64,000 bases of DNA, from positions 1,178,001 through 1,242,000 of the forward strand of contig NZ_CP129966.1 of NCBI RefSeq assembly GCF_030503595.1. Direction: 5' to 3'. Below the pieces are notes generated by a model. That model made no database searches, was not told the DNA's origin, and worked only from the letters and a program-made list of their open reading frames with translations. Shown in pieces: positions 1 to 8,774 of the stretch. How positions within the stretch are numbered: position 1 is the stretch's first letter; each line of letters opens with the position of its first letter. This stretch comes from Corynebacterium sp. P4-C1 (GTDB taxonomy: Bacteria; Actinomycetota; Actinomycetes; Mycobacteriales; Mycobacteriaceae). Position numbers and translations under genes: made by a program.

Positions 1-3000
1 CTCGACTTGGCCAGCATTCGGCACGTCCTTGACCGTCGCTCCTCGGTCTTCCAGCGTTTTGCGCAGCACTTCGCGGAACTTCACTTCGAGGTGGGAGCCG
101 TTATCGTGCTCTGGTGCCTCAGTCTGCGCTTCCCATGAAACCGTCAAGGGGTCGAGTTCGGGCGCCGGGTGATCTTGGTCGGCGAGGATGGAGCGCAAGG
201 CACGTTCAGCTGCTGCCCGGGAAGTGACCTCTATCTGGGTCCAGTGAGTGTAGGGCAAGAGGCAGTCCGGGCAGGCGAGGCGTTCATCGCTTGCGCAGGA
301 GCATCCCTTGACCCGGATGAAGGCCTGCTCGAGCAGGCGATGCACATCTTCGGGGGAAGCGAACTGCGAGAGGTATCCCGTTCCACCGGGCACGTTGTCG
401 TGCATCAACAACGCCTCGACTGTGTCCCCTTTTTGATCCGGCACTCGCACCGTGACCACGCCGAGGTGATCCGGATCTCCGCCGAGCACCTCCTTGAAAC
501 CCAACCGAATAGCAGCGGTGAGGCTGGGAATGGTCGAGTTGTCGCCGGCGGTCAACTGCACCGGCACGTGCAGCAGCACACCCTGGGTTTGCAGAGTGCG
601 GTTCAGCGCCACCGTCACCGATTCTTCCTCCCGCGCTGTGCGCTTCGGGCACCACGGGCGGTGATCCCACTTCGAGTTCTCGCCATTTTGTGAATCGAGG
701 TGTCCGCAGTAGTTGCACACGGTGAACAGCGGTGCGTCGATTTCTTTATCCGCAAACACCTTCTTCGCCGATGGACCTCGGCCTAGGTTGAACCAGCTCA
801 GGTTCACGTACCGCAGGTACTCCGCTCCGAAGCCCTGGGAGAGGAACCAGCGGGCACCGCGCCCGCCCTCAGGCACGGAGAAGCTCAAGGCGGTGTGATA
901 GCGCAGTTCGTGGCGGGAGTCGCGGGAGTCGTCGATAAGCGCGCGTGCTTTGTCCACCTCTGCGGAAACGCGGCGCATCCGCACGGTGTCCACAATCTGC
1001 CCCTTATCGGCAAAGGCGCTGGTCCCGCACTCGGGGCACGCCCCAGAGTGAGTCGAAGCATCGACCTGCTCGCCGTAAGAGCAGGCTGGGCACAACCGCC
1101 ACTGCTCGATATCGGCGCCGTTCATGCCAAGCTCAACCGCGTCCACCTTGGCGGCGATGCCGCGGGCGTAGAAGGTGTTGCCCGGCGCGAGTTCTGTAAG
1201 TGCCGAGGACACACCGCGCGAGAGCTCGAAGGTCTCCGGGTTGAACTGCATCGTGGAGGGGTCGAGCTGGGACACGACGACGGCGAGCTCCACCGCATCG
1301 TCCAGCAGCGTGAAGTTAGGCAGAAGGCCGTAGCGCTCCATGGCGGAAATCCAGTGCTCATTGAGCAGAATCGAGTTGAGATCCCGCGAGATCCGCTTGT
1401 AGGCCGCCTTGGTGCTGCGTTTCTCGCGCTCCAAATCCGGGTCAGCGTTCTCAGTACCCGCGTTCGGGTCCACCTTTGCCTCGAGTTCGAGCAACCGCTC
1501 CTGCAGTGTGTCCCGGCGCGCAGTGAACTCTTTCACCTCGCCATCCCACAGCGTGCGGGTGCGCTGCATCTCCCCGGTGAGCGAATCGGGCCCCTGTCCG
1601 CACACCCACTCGCGCACACCGTCCACAGTGGCCTCGTCCACGAACCCGGCAATAGTTGCACCGAACGCCTCAACGCGCGCCTCAACGCCCTGGCCGATCT
1701 CGTCCGCCAGGACATCGAGTAGCGACGCCTTGTGGAAGCTGAACACATCGCTCGCCCTCTGCGCATGCAACCCATGCGCGTTGAAATCGAGCGTGTCCAC
1801 CAGGTACGCGGTGGCTTGGCGGCGCAGGATCTCTGTGGCGGAGAGGAACGCCGCCGGCGGCACCACATTGCCCGCGATGACGGACAACGGCTGGTTCAGC
1901 TTCGGCAGCGTGGTACCGCGACCCTGCACGAACGCGAGTACGAGCGAGTTGCCGGTGAGACGCCCAGCGCGCCCAACGCGCTGCACGTACGAGGACACGG
2001 ACTTGGGCAGGGAGGCGAGCATGACGGTGGAGAGGTCCCCGATATCAATACCCATCTCCAACGTCGGCGTGGCCACCAGCACGTTCGGCGCGCTGGGTTC
2101 GTTCGTGTCCCCACCGCCGCGAAACGCGCGCTCAAGCGCCAGGCGCTCCTCCTTGGGAATCAACCCCGTGTGCTCCCGCGCCACAATCGCACGCGGGGTG
2201 GTCGAGGAGTACAGCTGCGAATAGTAGTTCGCGGCAATCCGCTCCACGCCGAGCGTTCCCGGGCATCCGGGCGTAGGGCACGGCACACCATCAAGCAAAT
2301 CGCGGGCATGCTCATCCGCGCCCAACGTCGCATTGCACACCTCACACTGCAACAGCGCCGGTTCCTCTTCACGCCGCACCGCCACGTGCTGCGGCGCAAT
2401 GGCGTACATGGTGGCACCGGTGTCGGTGGATACGGCCATGACCACATCGCGCCGAGCCAACTCGCGGAAAACGTTGGTGAGCACCAGCGCCGCATCGTGC
2501 GTGGACATCCCCAGCACCTTCGACGTCCATCGCGCATAGCGCCCACGCGGGCTACCCAGCGGGGTGACACCGCGGTCCTTGTCGTCCAACGCCGGGCCGG
2601 AGCGCGGGAACTCCGGCGCACCGCCCTTGGGAAAGCGCCGCATGCCGCGCGCCTTGGCGTATCGGTTGTGCAGGCGCCACGAGTTCGCGTCATCCTGCAA
2701 GTAACTATCGAACATCGGCGTGTACACGCCGCCGCGGTCGCGCACCTGCTCCAACAGTCCGCGCATCCACCGCAGCTGCACCTCTTCGGCATCCGCATCG
2801 ACGACATCGAAAAGCCCAGCGTCAATGCTCTTCAGCGCCTCCCGTGCAGCCTCCACCAACACCGCATCATCCACCGCCACCGACGGCGCGAGCACACCCG
2901 TGGACACCAGCGAGCGCGGCAGATGCGCGCGCTGCCCGAACTCCAGTGCGGCGTCCAGCTCCAACCGTTGCAGCACCGCAGTCGCGGCCTCGCGCCGGGC

Positions 3001-5283
3001 GTTCTCGTCCGCGTCCTTGGACCAGAACGGGATGAACGTGGGCGCATCCGCGATCTCCGGCGGCAAGAGCTCAAAACGGGCGCGCAGCGGGTCCTCTGCG
3101 GCATCAGCGCGCTCGAGGATCCGTAGCGGCATCTGCGCCACCGACACTTCCTCAGTGCCTGCGACCGCCCGCATCAACGTACGAATCCCAAACGCCCGCG
3201 CCCGCGACTGCACAAAGCCCGCCCGGTGCGCTGCGTCCTGCACCGAGTCCGCGAACACCAGCGTCTTCTTCTCCTCCTGGGCAAGCGAGGGCATGCCGAA
3301 GAGGTTCGACAGCCCCACTGAGAACAGCGTGGCCACGCGCGAGCCGATGTAGCGCACCGCGTCCGGCTCCCCGCAGTTCGGGCACACCTGGTCGCGCGCG
3401 TAGTCCTCCGCGCCCAGGCCCGAGTATGTGAGCACGGGAACGGAGCTGCCCTCCGCACCCGCTTCCTCGCTCGGCTCGGTGGTGCTCAGCGTGCGCGTGG
3501 ACGTGTGGAACCACATCAGCGCGCGCTTGCCGTCCTCATCATCGAACGCGCTCAGCTCCGCTCCGTCGGCGACCGCGCGGCGGTACTCGTTCGTGGCATC
3601 AATGAGCGGACGCGGGAGCTCAGGCTTATCGACACTCGCCTTCCTGATCGCCCCACCATCCAAGACCACCGCATCGGTGCCGGGCTCAAGCGCCGTCATC
3701 CACCCGGCGCGACCGCACTCACGGCAGTAGATCGCGGGCAGCCACACCGCGGCATCGTCGGCACCGAGTTGTCCATCGTCCCCGAAGCGGAACACCTGAC
3801 CGTCTTCCGTCGGCGTGACAGCGCGCTCGATACGGGAGACTTCACGCACCCACAGGTGCGTCTCCACACCGGGCAGGCGCTTGCCGCCGAAGCCGTACTC
3901 CTCGCCTGCGAGCGCGCGCACGTGCGCCACGGCGGTGAGCATGTGCGTCACGAACTCCCGCGCCGTGTCCTCGCCCAAACTGCGCAGCACAATCGGGTCG
4001 AACATCGCGGAAGGCAGTGTCTTCGCCTCTTCGCCCTCGTGCTCAATGAGTGGCTTAGCTTTGCCATCCCCATCCAGCAGCGCCTTGGTGATCGGGTGCA
4101 CCGCGTACGCCGCGATCGTCGCATCGAGGTCCGCACCCGCGTCCAGCCCCCATAGCTGCGTGCGGAAGATGTCCAGCACCACGTCCGCATGGTCGCGCCC
4201 GGAGGTATCGTTCGCGACCGCGTCCACAATCCCGCGCAGCTCATCGATGTCCGGCGGCAGGACAGCGGCGCCACGCCCGAAGGTCTGCGCGATCTCCTCG
4301 GTCCACTCGTCGTAGGTGAGCGTCTTTTCGCTCACCAACGCATCCGGCGTGAACGCCTCCCCGAAGATGGTGCCCGCGAACTCCAGCACCTTGGCGCGGT
4401 CATCGTCGCCGCCGAGCGTTGCCGAGGTGGCCACCGGCGTGACCCGCCCCAACGGGTTCGACGCGTACTCGCCCACGAAGCCCGCCGGCTGGTGCTCCTT
4501 CACCATCAACCCGAGACGGCGCAGCAGGAGCGCAACGTCGGTTCCCTGCGCACCGTCGTAGGTGTGGAACTCATCCAACACCAAGTACTGCAGCGACGTC
4601 GCGGACTTGCGCCAGATCTCCCGGTCTTCGGGGCGCAGCAGCAACTGGTCCAACATCTTGTAGTTGGTGAGCAAGATGTCCGGCGGGTTCAGGCGCATCT
4701 CGTCACGATCAGTAATCAGCGAATGCGCTGTCACCTTCTTCACGTTCCCCGTGGCCTCACCGGTGAAGATACCGGCCGTGACCCCCGCCAGCGCCGGCTC
4801 ATCAGTAATCAGTTTGGCCAACCGATCAGCCTGGTCATTCGCTAGCGCGTTCATCGGGTACAGCAGCAGCGCCTTCACACCTGTGTGCCCCTCCGCCCGG
4901 GCACGCGCCGCGTGGTCCAACACCGGGTACAGGAAGGACTCCGTCTTACCCGAGCCTGTACCCGTGATCACCAGGGTGGGATCCGGGCGGCGCTCCCCAT
5001 GCTCATCCCGGCTGCGCAGCCTACGGAACGCCTCCGCCTGGTGGTGGTACGGCGTGAACCACGACGGCATCCAGTCCAGAATCCCGTCCCACCCGATCGC
5101 GCGGGCGTAGGGGAGCCGCACCCGCACATACGGCCCGTGGAACATGCCGCGTTCCGTGTCTTCAAGGAACGCCTTCAGCGCATTGGATGTCTCCGGATTA
5201 GCCAGCGAGAACGCCGTTGCCAGATATTCAGACACACCCCCTAGGACGTGCTCGGATGCGTGGACGGGGATGAGGGTAGACAT
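1..5283 (-). CDS. Giant DEAD/DEAH-box helicase with DUF1998 region (DruE/DrmA-DrmB-like), 3' end outside window
   Basis: At least 1761 codons are open from the ATG at 5283 to the left edge. Seen: Walker A TGTGSGKTES near residue 107, DEFH box near 236, a long insert, helicase motif IV (TLVFADSVQDAA) near 670, motifs V/VI ending QRVGRAGR near 1100, and Cys pairs suited to zinc ribbons (YCREC near 520, CPNC near 635, CEVC near 980). A DUF1998-type end follows, with HDNVPGGTGYL near 1630 and a closing Cys cluster (CSC...CPDC) near 1665. After that comes a segment with E..F...L...G spacing that may open a nuclease-like domain. Known: DISARM splits helicase (DrmA) and DUF1998 (DrmB) between two proteins, while Druantia DruE carries both. 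Inference: the motor of an anti-phage system acting on DNA. It lies 74 bp downstream of the NTPase gene. The family call is firm; the system assignment is tentative. Confidence 0.9.
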   Translation of the reverse strand, partial: MSTLIPVHASEHVLGGVSEYLATAFSLANPETSNALKAFLEDTERGMFHGPYVRVRLPYARAIGWDGILDWMPSWFTPYHHQAEAFRRLRSRDEHGERRPDPTLVITGTGSGKTESFLYPVLDHAARARAEGHTGVKALLLYPMNALANDQADRLAKLITDEPALAGVTAGIFTGEATGNVKKVTAHSLITDRDEMRLNPPDILLTNYKMLDQLLLRPEDREIWRKSATSLQYLVLDEFHTYDGAQGTDVALLLRRLGLMVKEHQPAGFVGEYASNPLGRVTPVATSATLGGDDDRAKVLEFAGTIFGEAFTPDALVSEKTLTYDEWTEEIAQTFGRGAAVLPPDIDELRGIVDAVANDTSGRDHADVVLDIFRTQLWGLDAGADLDATIAAYAVHPITKALLDGDGKAKPLIEHEGEEAKTLPSAMFDPIVLRSLGEDTAREFVTHMLTAVAHVRALAGEEYGFGGKRLPGVETHLWVREVSRIERAVTPTEDGQVFRFGDDGQLGADDAAVWLPAIYCRECGRAGWMTALEPGTDAVVLDGGAIRKASVDKPELPRPLIDATNEYRRAVADGAELSAFDDEDGKRALMWFHTSTRTLSTTEPSEEAGAEGSSVPVLTYSGLGAEDYARDQVCPNCGEPDAVRYIGSRVATLFSVGLSNLFGMPSLAQEEKKTLVFADSVQDAAHRAGFVQSRARAFGIRTLMRAVAGTEEVSVAQMPLRILERADAAEDPLRARFELLPPEIADAPTFIPFWSKDADENARREAATAVLQRLELDAALEFGQRAHLPRSLVSTGVLAPSVAVDDAVLVEAAREALKSIDAGLFDVVDADAEEVQLRWMRGLLEQVRDRGGVYTPMFDSYLQDDANSWRLHNRYAKARGMRRFPKGGAPEFPRSGPALDDKDRGVTPLGSPRGRYARWTSKVLGMSTHDAALVLTNVFRELARRDVVMAVSTDTGATMYAIAPQHVAVRREEEPALLQCEVCNATLGADEHARDLLDGVPCPTPGCPGTLGVERIAANYYSQLYSSTTPRAIVAREHTGLIPKEERLALERAFRGGGDTNEPSAPNVLVATPTLEMGIDIGDLSTVMLASLPKSVSSYVQRVGRAGRLTGNSLVLAFVQGRGTTLPKLNQPLSVIAGNVVPPAAFLSATEILRRQATAYLVDTLDFNAHGLHAQRASDVFSFHKASLLDVLADEIGQGVEARVEAFGATIAGFVDEATVDGVREWVCGQGPDSLTGEMQRTRTLWDGEVKEFTARRDTLQERLLELEAKVDPNAGTENADPDLEREKRSTKAAYKRISRDLNSILLNEHWISAMERYGLLPNFTLLDDAVELAVVVSQLDPSTMQFNPETFELSRGVSSALTELAPGNTFYARGIAAKVDAVELGMNGADIEQWRLCPACSYGEQVDASTHSGACPECGTSAFADKGQIVDTVRMRRVSAEVDKARALIDDSRDSRHELRYHTALSFSVPEGGRGARWFLSQGFGAEYLRYVNLSWFNLGRGPSAKKVFADKEIDAPLFTVCNYCGHLDSQNGENSKWDHRPWCPKRTAREEESVTVALNRTLQTQGVLLHVPVQLTAGDNSTIPSLTAAIRLGFKEVLGGDPDHLGVVTVRVPDQKGDTVEALLMHDNVPGGTGYLSQFASPEDVHRLLEQAFIRVKGCSCASDERLACPDCLLPYTHWTQIEVTSRAAAERALRSILADQDHPAPELDPLTVSWEAQTEAPEHDNGSHLEVKFREVLRKTLEDRGATVKDVPNAGQVE

Positions 5284-5357
5284 CGCTCTAGGTTAACCGA
5301 TCAAAATAAACCATCTCAGCCAGCTATTCGCGGAAGCAGGGTGCTCCTACACTTCGT

Positions 5358-6719
5358 TTATTCTAGTTCCGCTGTCTCACTCCGCACTCCGTTGTTCCAC
5401 ACATTGTCTCCCCAACGCAGGAAGTACGCAAAAAACGGGTCCGCGACATAAATGTGCGCCTGAGGAGTATCGCGTCCAACGACCTCCACTACGGGCTCAC
5501 TGCTCGACAAGAGGAATTCATCAGATTGCTCATCGAACTCTACCTCCTGCTCCTCACCAATTCTGGTGGATGCAATCGCGTTAATGAAACCAGCGACTCG
5601 CGAAATGTCGTCAGCCCGCGGTATGCCGTCGGCTGTAATTGAGGCAATATTGTTCCGCAATTCGTTCATCGATAGATCGAGTTTTGGAAGAGAACAGGCA
5701 ATCCCAGCAAGAACCAATCCATACGTGTCAGTGGTTTCACCGTTGTTCAACATCCGCAGCTTTCGCGGGGTGCCCTTGGTTTTGGGCCCATCAAGCAGCC
5801 GTTTAACCCATTTCCCTGCATCCATTGATACCTGCGACTTGAAAAATTCATCCCAATCCGACGGAGCCTTAAGTTCCTCCTCCAATGGTGAGGTCTTTTC
5901 AACCTTGTTGACATTGCGAACAAGCGTGCGGCACGCTTTTTGCATAATGTGGGGGCTGCCAAAGCTTTCGGCTGCCAATTTCTGCCTGATATCGGTCGGC
6001 ATAGTCACATTCAAGATTGAGCAACCAGCGCTAGCGATTTGTTCCAGCTCCCCTTGGGTCCACCTAGGGATAATTACGTGTTCAATTCTCGCCCCCATAT
6101 CATCTACGGCCTCAGATACATCGTTCCAACGATGAGTAATCGCAATAACGACAACCCTGAGACCTAGATAGACCAATGGTTTCAGCGCTTGAACTACCTG
6201 CTCTTGCAACTCTTTAGAAACGAAATGAAAATCGTCAATTACGAGAGTGAACCTATTTTCTTTAATCCTATTGGTCACCTCGTTTTCCAGCGAGATCGGA
6301 AGGCTTTCGTGGAAACTCTGCACGGAACCTTCAGATCGTCCCCCCTCTCCAGCAGCGATGGCCGCATTCAAGCTACCCTTGACTTCATTCGTTACTTGAC
6401 GAGACTTTTCAACCTCATCAACCACTCGAACCCCGGTCGCTACAGCTAATCGCAACCACAGCTTTTCGATGCCGTCAATTTGCACGCCGTCGATCCAAAT
6501 TGGATCTTCAAAACAGCGACGCGCCAAAACTGTTTTGCCGCTCTTTGTAGGCCCTGTTAGGACAACTATTGCTCCGCCGTCATCGACTTTCTCTTTTAGA
6601 GCGTCCTCCAAGCCCACGTCTTCTCTTGGATTGTAGGTGTACTTCGGATCCATGCCAGGTACAAATACGTCGGCGGTACGCAAATTTGCATTTTCTTCCA
6701 TACCGAAGATTGTAAGCAT
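5358..6719 (-). CDS. AAA/STAND-like NTPase in the defence island
   Basis: A 453-residue protein with Walker A GPTKSGKT near residue 56 and Walker B LVIDDFHFV near 160, followed by a helical region. It has no transmembrane segment or recognisable effector domain. The architecture (N-terminal P-loop ATPase plus helical C-terminus) fits AAA+/STAND-type NTPases that act as switches or loaders in defence operons, but I cannot name a subfamily. The ATG at 6719 has a GGAG about 10 bases upstream; an in-frame ATG at 6701 is the alternative. It is visibly more AT-rich than the helicase gene downstream, which suggests separate acquisition. It opens the third module behind a copy of the methylase 3' end and probably shares a transcript with the giant helicase. 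Confidence 0.7.
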   Translation of the reverse strand: MLTIFGMEENANLRTADVFVPGMDPKYTYNPREDVGLEDALKEKVDDGGAIVVLTGPTKSGKTVLARRCFEDPIWIDGVQIDGIEKLWLRLAVATGVRVVDEVEKSRQVTNEVKGSLNAAIAAGEGGRSEGSVQSFHESLPISLENEVTNRIKENRFTLVIDDFHFVSKELQEQVVQALKPLVYLGLRVVVIAITHRWNDVSEAVDDMGARIEHVIIPRWTQGELEQIASAGCSILNVTMPTDIRQKLAAESFGSPHIMQKACRTLVRNVNKVEKTSPLEEELKAPSDWDEFFKSQVSMDAGKWVKRLLDGPKTKGTPRKLRMLNNGETTDTYGLVLAGIACSLPKLDLSMNELRNNIASITADGIPRADDISRVAGFINAIASTRIGEEQEVEFDEQSDEFLLSSSEPVVEVVGRDTPQAHIYVADPFFAYFLRWGDNVWNNGVRSETAELE

Positions 6720-6783
6720 CTAGCGATTTCTCCGCCGTGTTGAACGGCTTCGGTCATGCGCCTTTCGGTGAGATGTGGTAGTC

Positions 6784-6869
6784 GAGTCGAAGGGTAACTG
6801 GCGGTGGCCGCCCCGCATCTCCCAGAGCCCACCATCAGCAAGCGTTACACCACACTAAGGGACGCAACC
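6784..6869 (+). repeat. 86-bp dispersed repeat, copy A (mobile-element remnant)
   Basis: This segment is similar to 35052-35138, with the last 40 bases nearly identical (CACCATCAGCAAGCGTTACA and onward). It lies between the NTPase start and the third methylase fragment. At the other copy the repeat runs into a serine-recombinase C-terminus, so both are probably relics of the same type of mobile element. The rest of 6720-6946 shows no gene. Confidence 0.7.
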
Positions 6870-6946
6870 TAACTCACGCTGCACATCCTTTCCTACGGAC
6901 ACAAGATCCGCACAAACAGGGTGTCCACTAAACGAGTGGTAACCTC

Positions 6947-7237
6947 ACTCACGCAACGCCGCGTCAGTCTTCACAATCTCCTTCGGCGCCTTCCGACCAT
7001 TCGCATCAAACCGATCCTCCTGGTCATACCGACGCATCACCGGAAACTGCGTCCGATAAATCATGCACAACTCATCCGCCGTAACCCCCAACGACAACGC
7101 CACAATCGCATCAATCTCCACCTGCGCAGCCCGACGCTCCTCATCCTTACGCAACGGCTTATCGACGCCCCACGCCTCCCCCATCAACTCCTCCCACAAT
7201 GGGGCATACGCCTCGGTTAGACAGTTGAGCCGGAGAC
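6947..7237 (-). pseudogene. Methyltransferase 3'-end fragment, copy 3
   Basis: About 97 codons (LRLNCLTEAY to DAALRE) align with the C-terminal region of the intact methylase at 11956-16569. The match begins abruptly near 7237 and stops near 6947, where a stop codon follows DAALRE, so the last 45 or so residues of the family are missing. At several sites (RYDQED, PKEIVK, DAALRE) it agrees with copy 2 rather than with the intact gene. It therefore descends from a different methylase allele and is not a simple duplicate of the neighbour. Confidence 0.9.
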
Positions 7238-7284
7238 TCATGGCTCACCCGGGAATTGCTCCGATGACCTGGACAAATCAATCC

Positions 7285-8184
7285 TCAGTCATTTCCGTAT
7301 TCAGGGAAGGCGACGGGATCCTCATCTGAGAATGTTTCGAACGACTCGTTTAACCCTGCAAGCTCGATCAAGTCGTAATCTTCAAATATCAAGTAGCACT
7401 CGTCGCAAAAGAATCGGTCCGGTAAAAACTTAACCTCTACCACGGGAAACTCCGGGTCTTCCAGATTTAAGTTTTTACTCTCAGCTTCATCGGAGCCGAC
7501 CGTACCGTAACTCCCACACGCCGGACATTGCGCTTCGGTCTCGTAGTACGAACGGGAAACCCATCTCCTATTGGCTTCCCACCGAGCATTCTCTCCGACA
7601 GAGGCCATTCCGCTTTGACGACGTTGGTACCGCGACTGAGCAGACGAAAGAAGTGCCTCGTAATGAACCTCAAGATTTCGCCTATTTGCCGCGAGCTGTT
7701 TTTCAATCTCGGTTGCCATTAACAAACCAACGAAATCTTCGAATGTTCGTTGGCCGGACAGCAGAAGAACATTAAAAAGAGACCAGAGTCTAGGCCACCA
7801 AGTTTGGTTGGGTAGCAGGAGTATGTCTACACCAGCTCCATGTAAATAATCATTCCTAGCCTCCGCGATTTTCAAAGCTTCCTCGCGGTTGAAAGGCCGC
7901 AGCGCGTTCCCACACCTAGTGAAGATTGTGGAGGCTTGTGCAGTGATTGCTTTGTTTGATTCCTTCAGTTCTAGGGCTTGAAGCAATTGAGATCCCCCAT
8001 CCCTCTGGGGATCAACCACCAGCGCAGGTGAGATCTCTGCCAGAGCCCACTTTGCGGCTTGCTCAAGGGAGAGCGCTGCCCAGAACCTTCGTTCATCCTC
8101 ACTTCGTCCTTCGCCTGGTTCAATGGCGCGGTTGATGAAAAGAACTGCCTTGTTCCAGAAACCATCGGCTGCAAAGGGGTTCAT
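7285..8184 (-). CDS. HEPN-like protein with C-terminal zinc ribbon
   Basis: A 299-residue protein. The N-terminal half is helical and contains RNDYLH near residue 110, an Rx4H motif of the kind that forms the active site in HEPN ribonucleases. The C-terminal part has CPACG and, about 40 residues later, CDEC, which together would bind one zinc. It ends in a very acidic tail. Its ATG overlaps the stop of the interrupted dioxygenase gene by the four bases ATGA, so the two genes were translationally coupled. Known: HEPN proteins are frequent RNA-cleaving toxins in abortive-infection systems. Inference: this is the effector of a two-gene defence module. The HEPN call rests on one motif plus the helical context. 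Confidence 0.6.
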   Translation of the reverse strand: MNPFAADGFWNKAVLFINRAIEPGEGRSEDERRFWAALSLEQAAKWALAEISPALVVDPQRDGGSQLLQALELKESNKAITAQASTIFTRCGNALRPFNREEALKIAEARNDYLHGAGVDILLLPNQTWWPRLWSLFNVLLLSGQRTFEDFVGLLMATEIEKQLAANRRNLEVHYEALLSSAQSRYQRRQSGMASVGENARWEANRRWVSRSYYETEAQCPACGSYGTVGSDEAESKNLNLEDPEFPVVEVKFLPDRFFCDECYLIFEDYDLIELAGLNESFETFSDEDPVAFPEYGND

Positions 8185-8766
8185 CGTACGACCTTCCTCA
8201 ACATCACCCGTTGTATCTCTCTCGATGATTGGTCAACTGCCACGCGTGATCTCCCGTGAAGGATCAGCCGGTTACGAAGTAGCAACATTAGATTAGGCCG
8301 GTCCCAACGAAACTCAGTCACCTCATTAGGTGGGGGAGCTGACAAACGCCGCGCAAGCTGCCTAGCGAAATAATCCAGTGGGCTCATGCAGCTCGGATCG
8401 AAGCGTAGGCCACCATCGAGGTCATATGCTGAAGAAAGCCACGCTTCTCTTCCGTTCCGGACCGCAAACATACCGCGCGTTTCCTCGAACGGAATCGTCC
8501 CCGGTCGCCACAACCTTGTAGTTACTGGGCTCGGCCTTGTTGACCAGAGAAGTATTAAGTCCGGAACGTCTCGGTGGTGAGCACCGTCCGTGTGAAGCGG
8601 TTGTTCCCCATATCCATATCTAGAGCTAATAGAGTTCGAAGGAGCTTCGTGCTTGAGCATCGGTTTTAGGGTGTCCACCTTCCCTTGACCCACGCGGCTG
8701 GCAACCAATTCGAAGCCACTACGTCGAGCTAGATTTTCGACTAATCCGTTCAATGCATTCGAACTG

Positions 8767-8774
8767 GCTTGTCC
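8767..8774. repeat. Target-site duplication of the IS, left copy
   Basis: The 8 bases GCTTGTCC directly adjoin the left inverted repeat and are repeated exactly at 10214-10221. Confidence 0.95.

Noticed and set aside
284..4274. Many overlapping open frames on both strands within the first 5.3 kb
   Set aside because: They are shadows of the GC-rich giant helicase gene. Only the minus frame from 5283 carries ordered helicase motifs and remains open throughout.
6945..7241. The 98-codon frame as an independent small gene
   Set aside because: It aligns with the interior of the methylase C-terminal region and lacks both ends, so it is a fragment.
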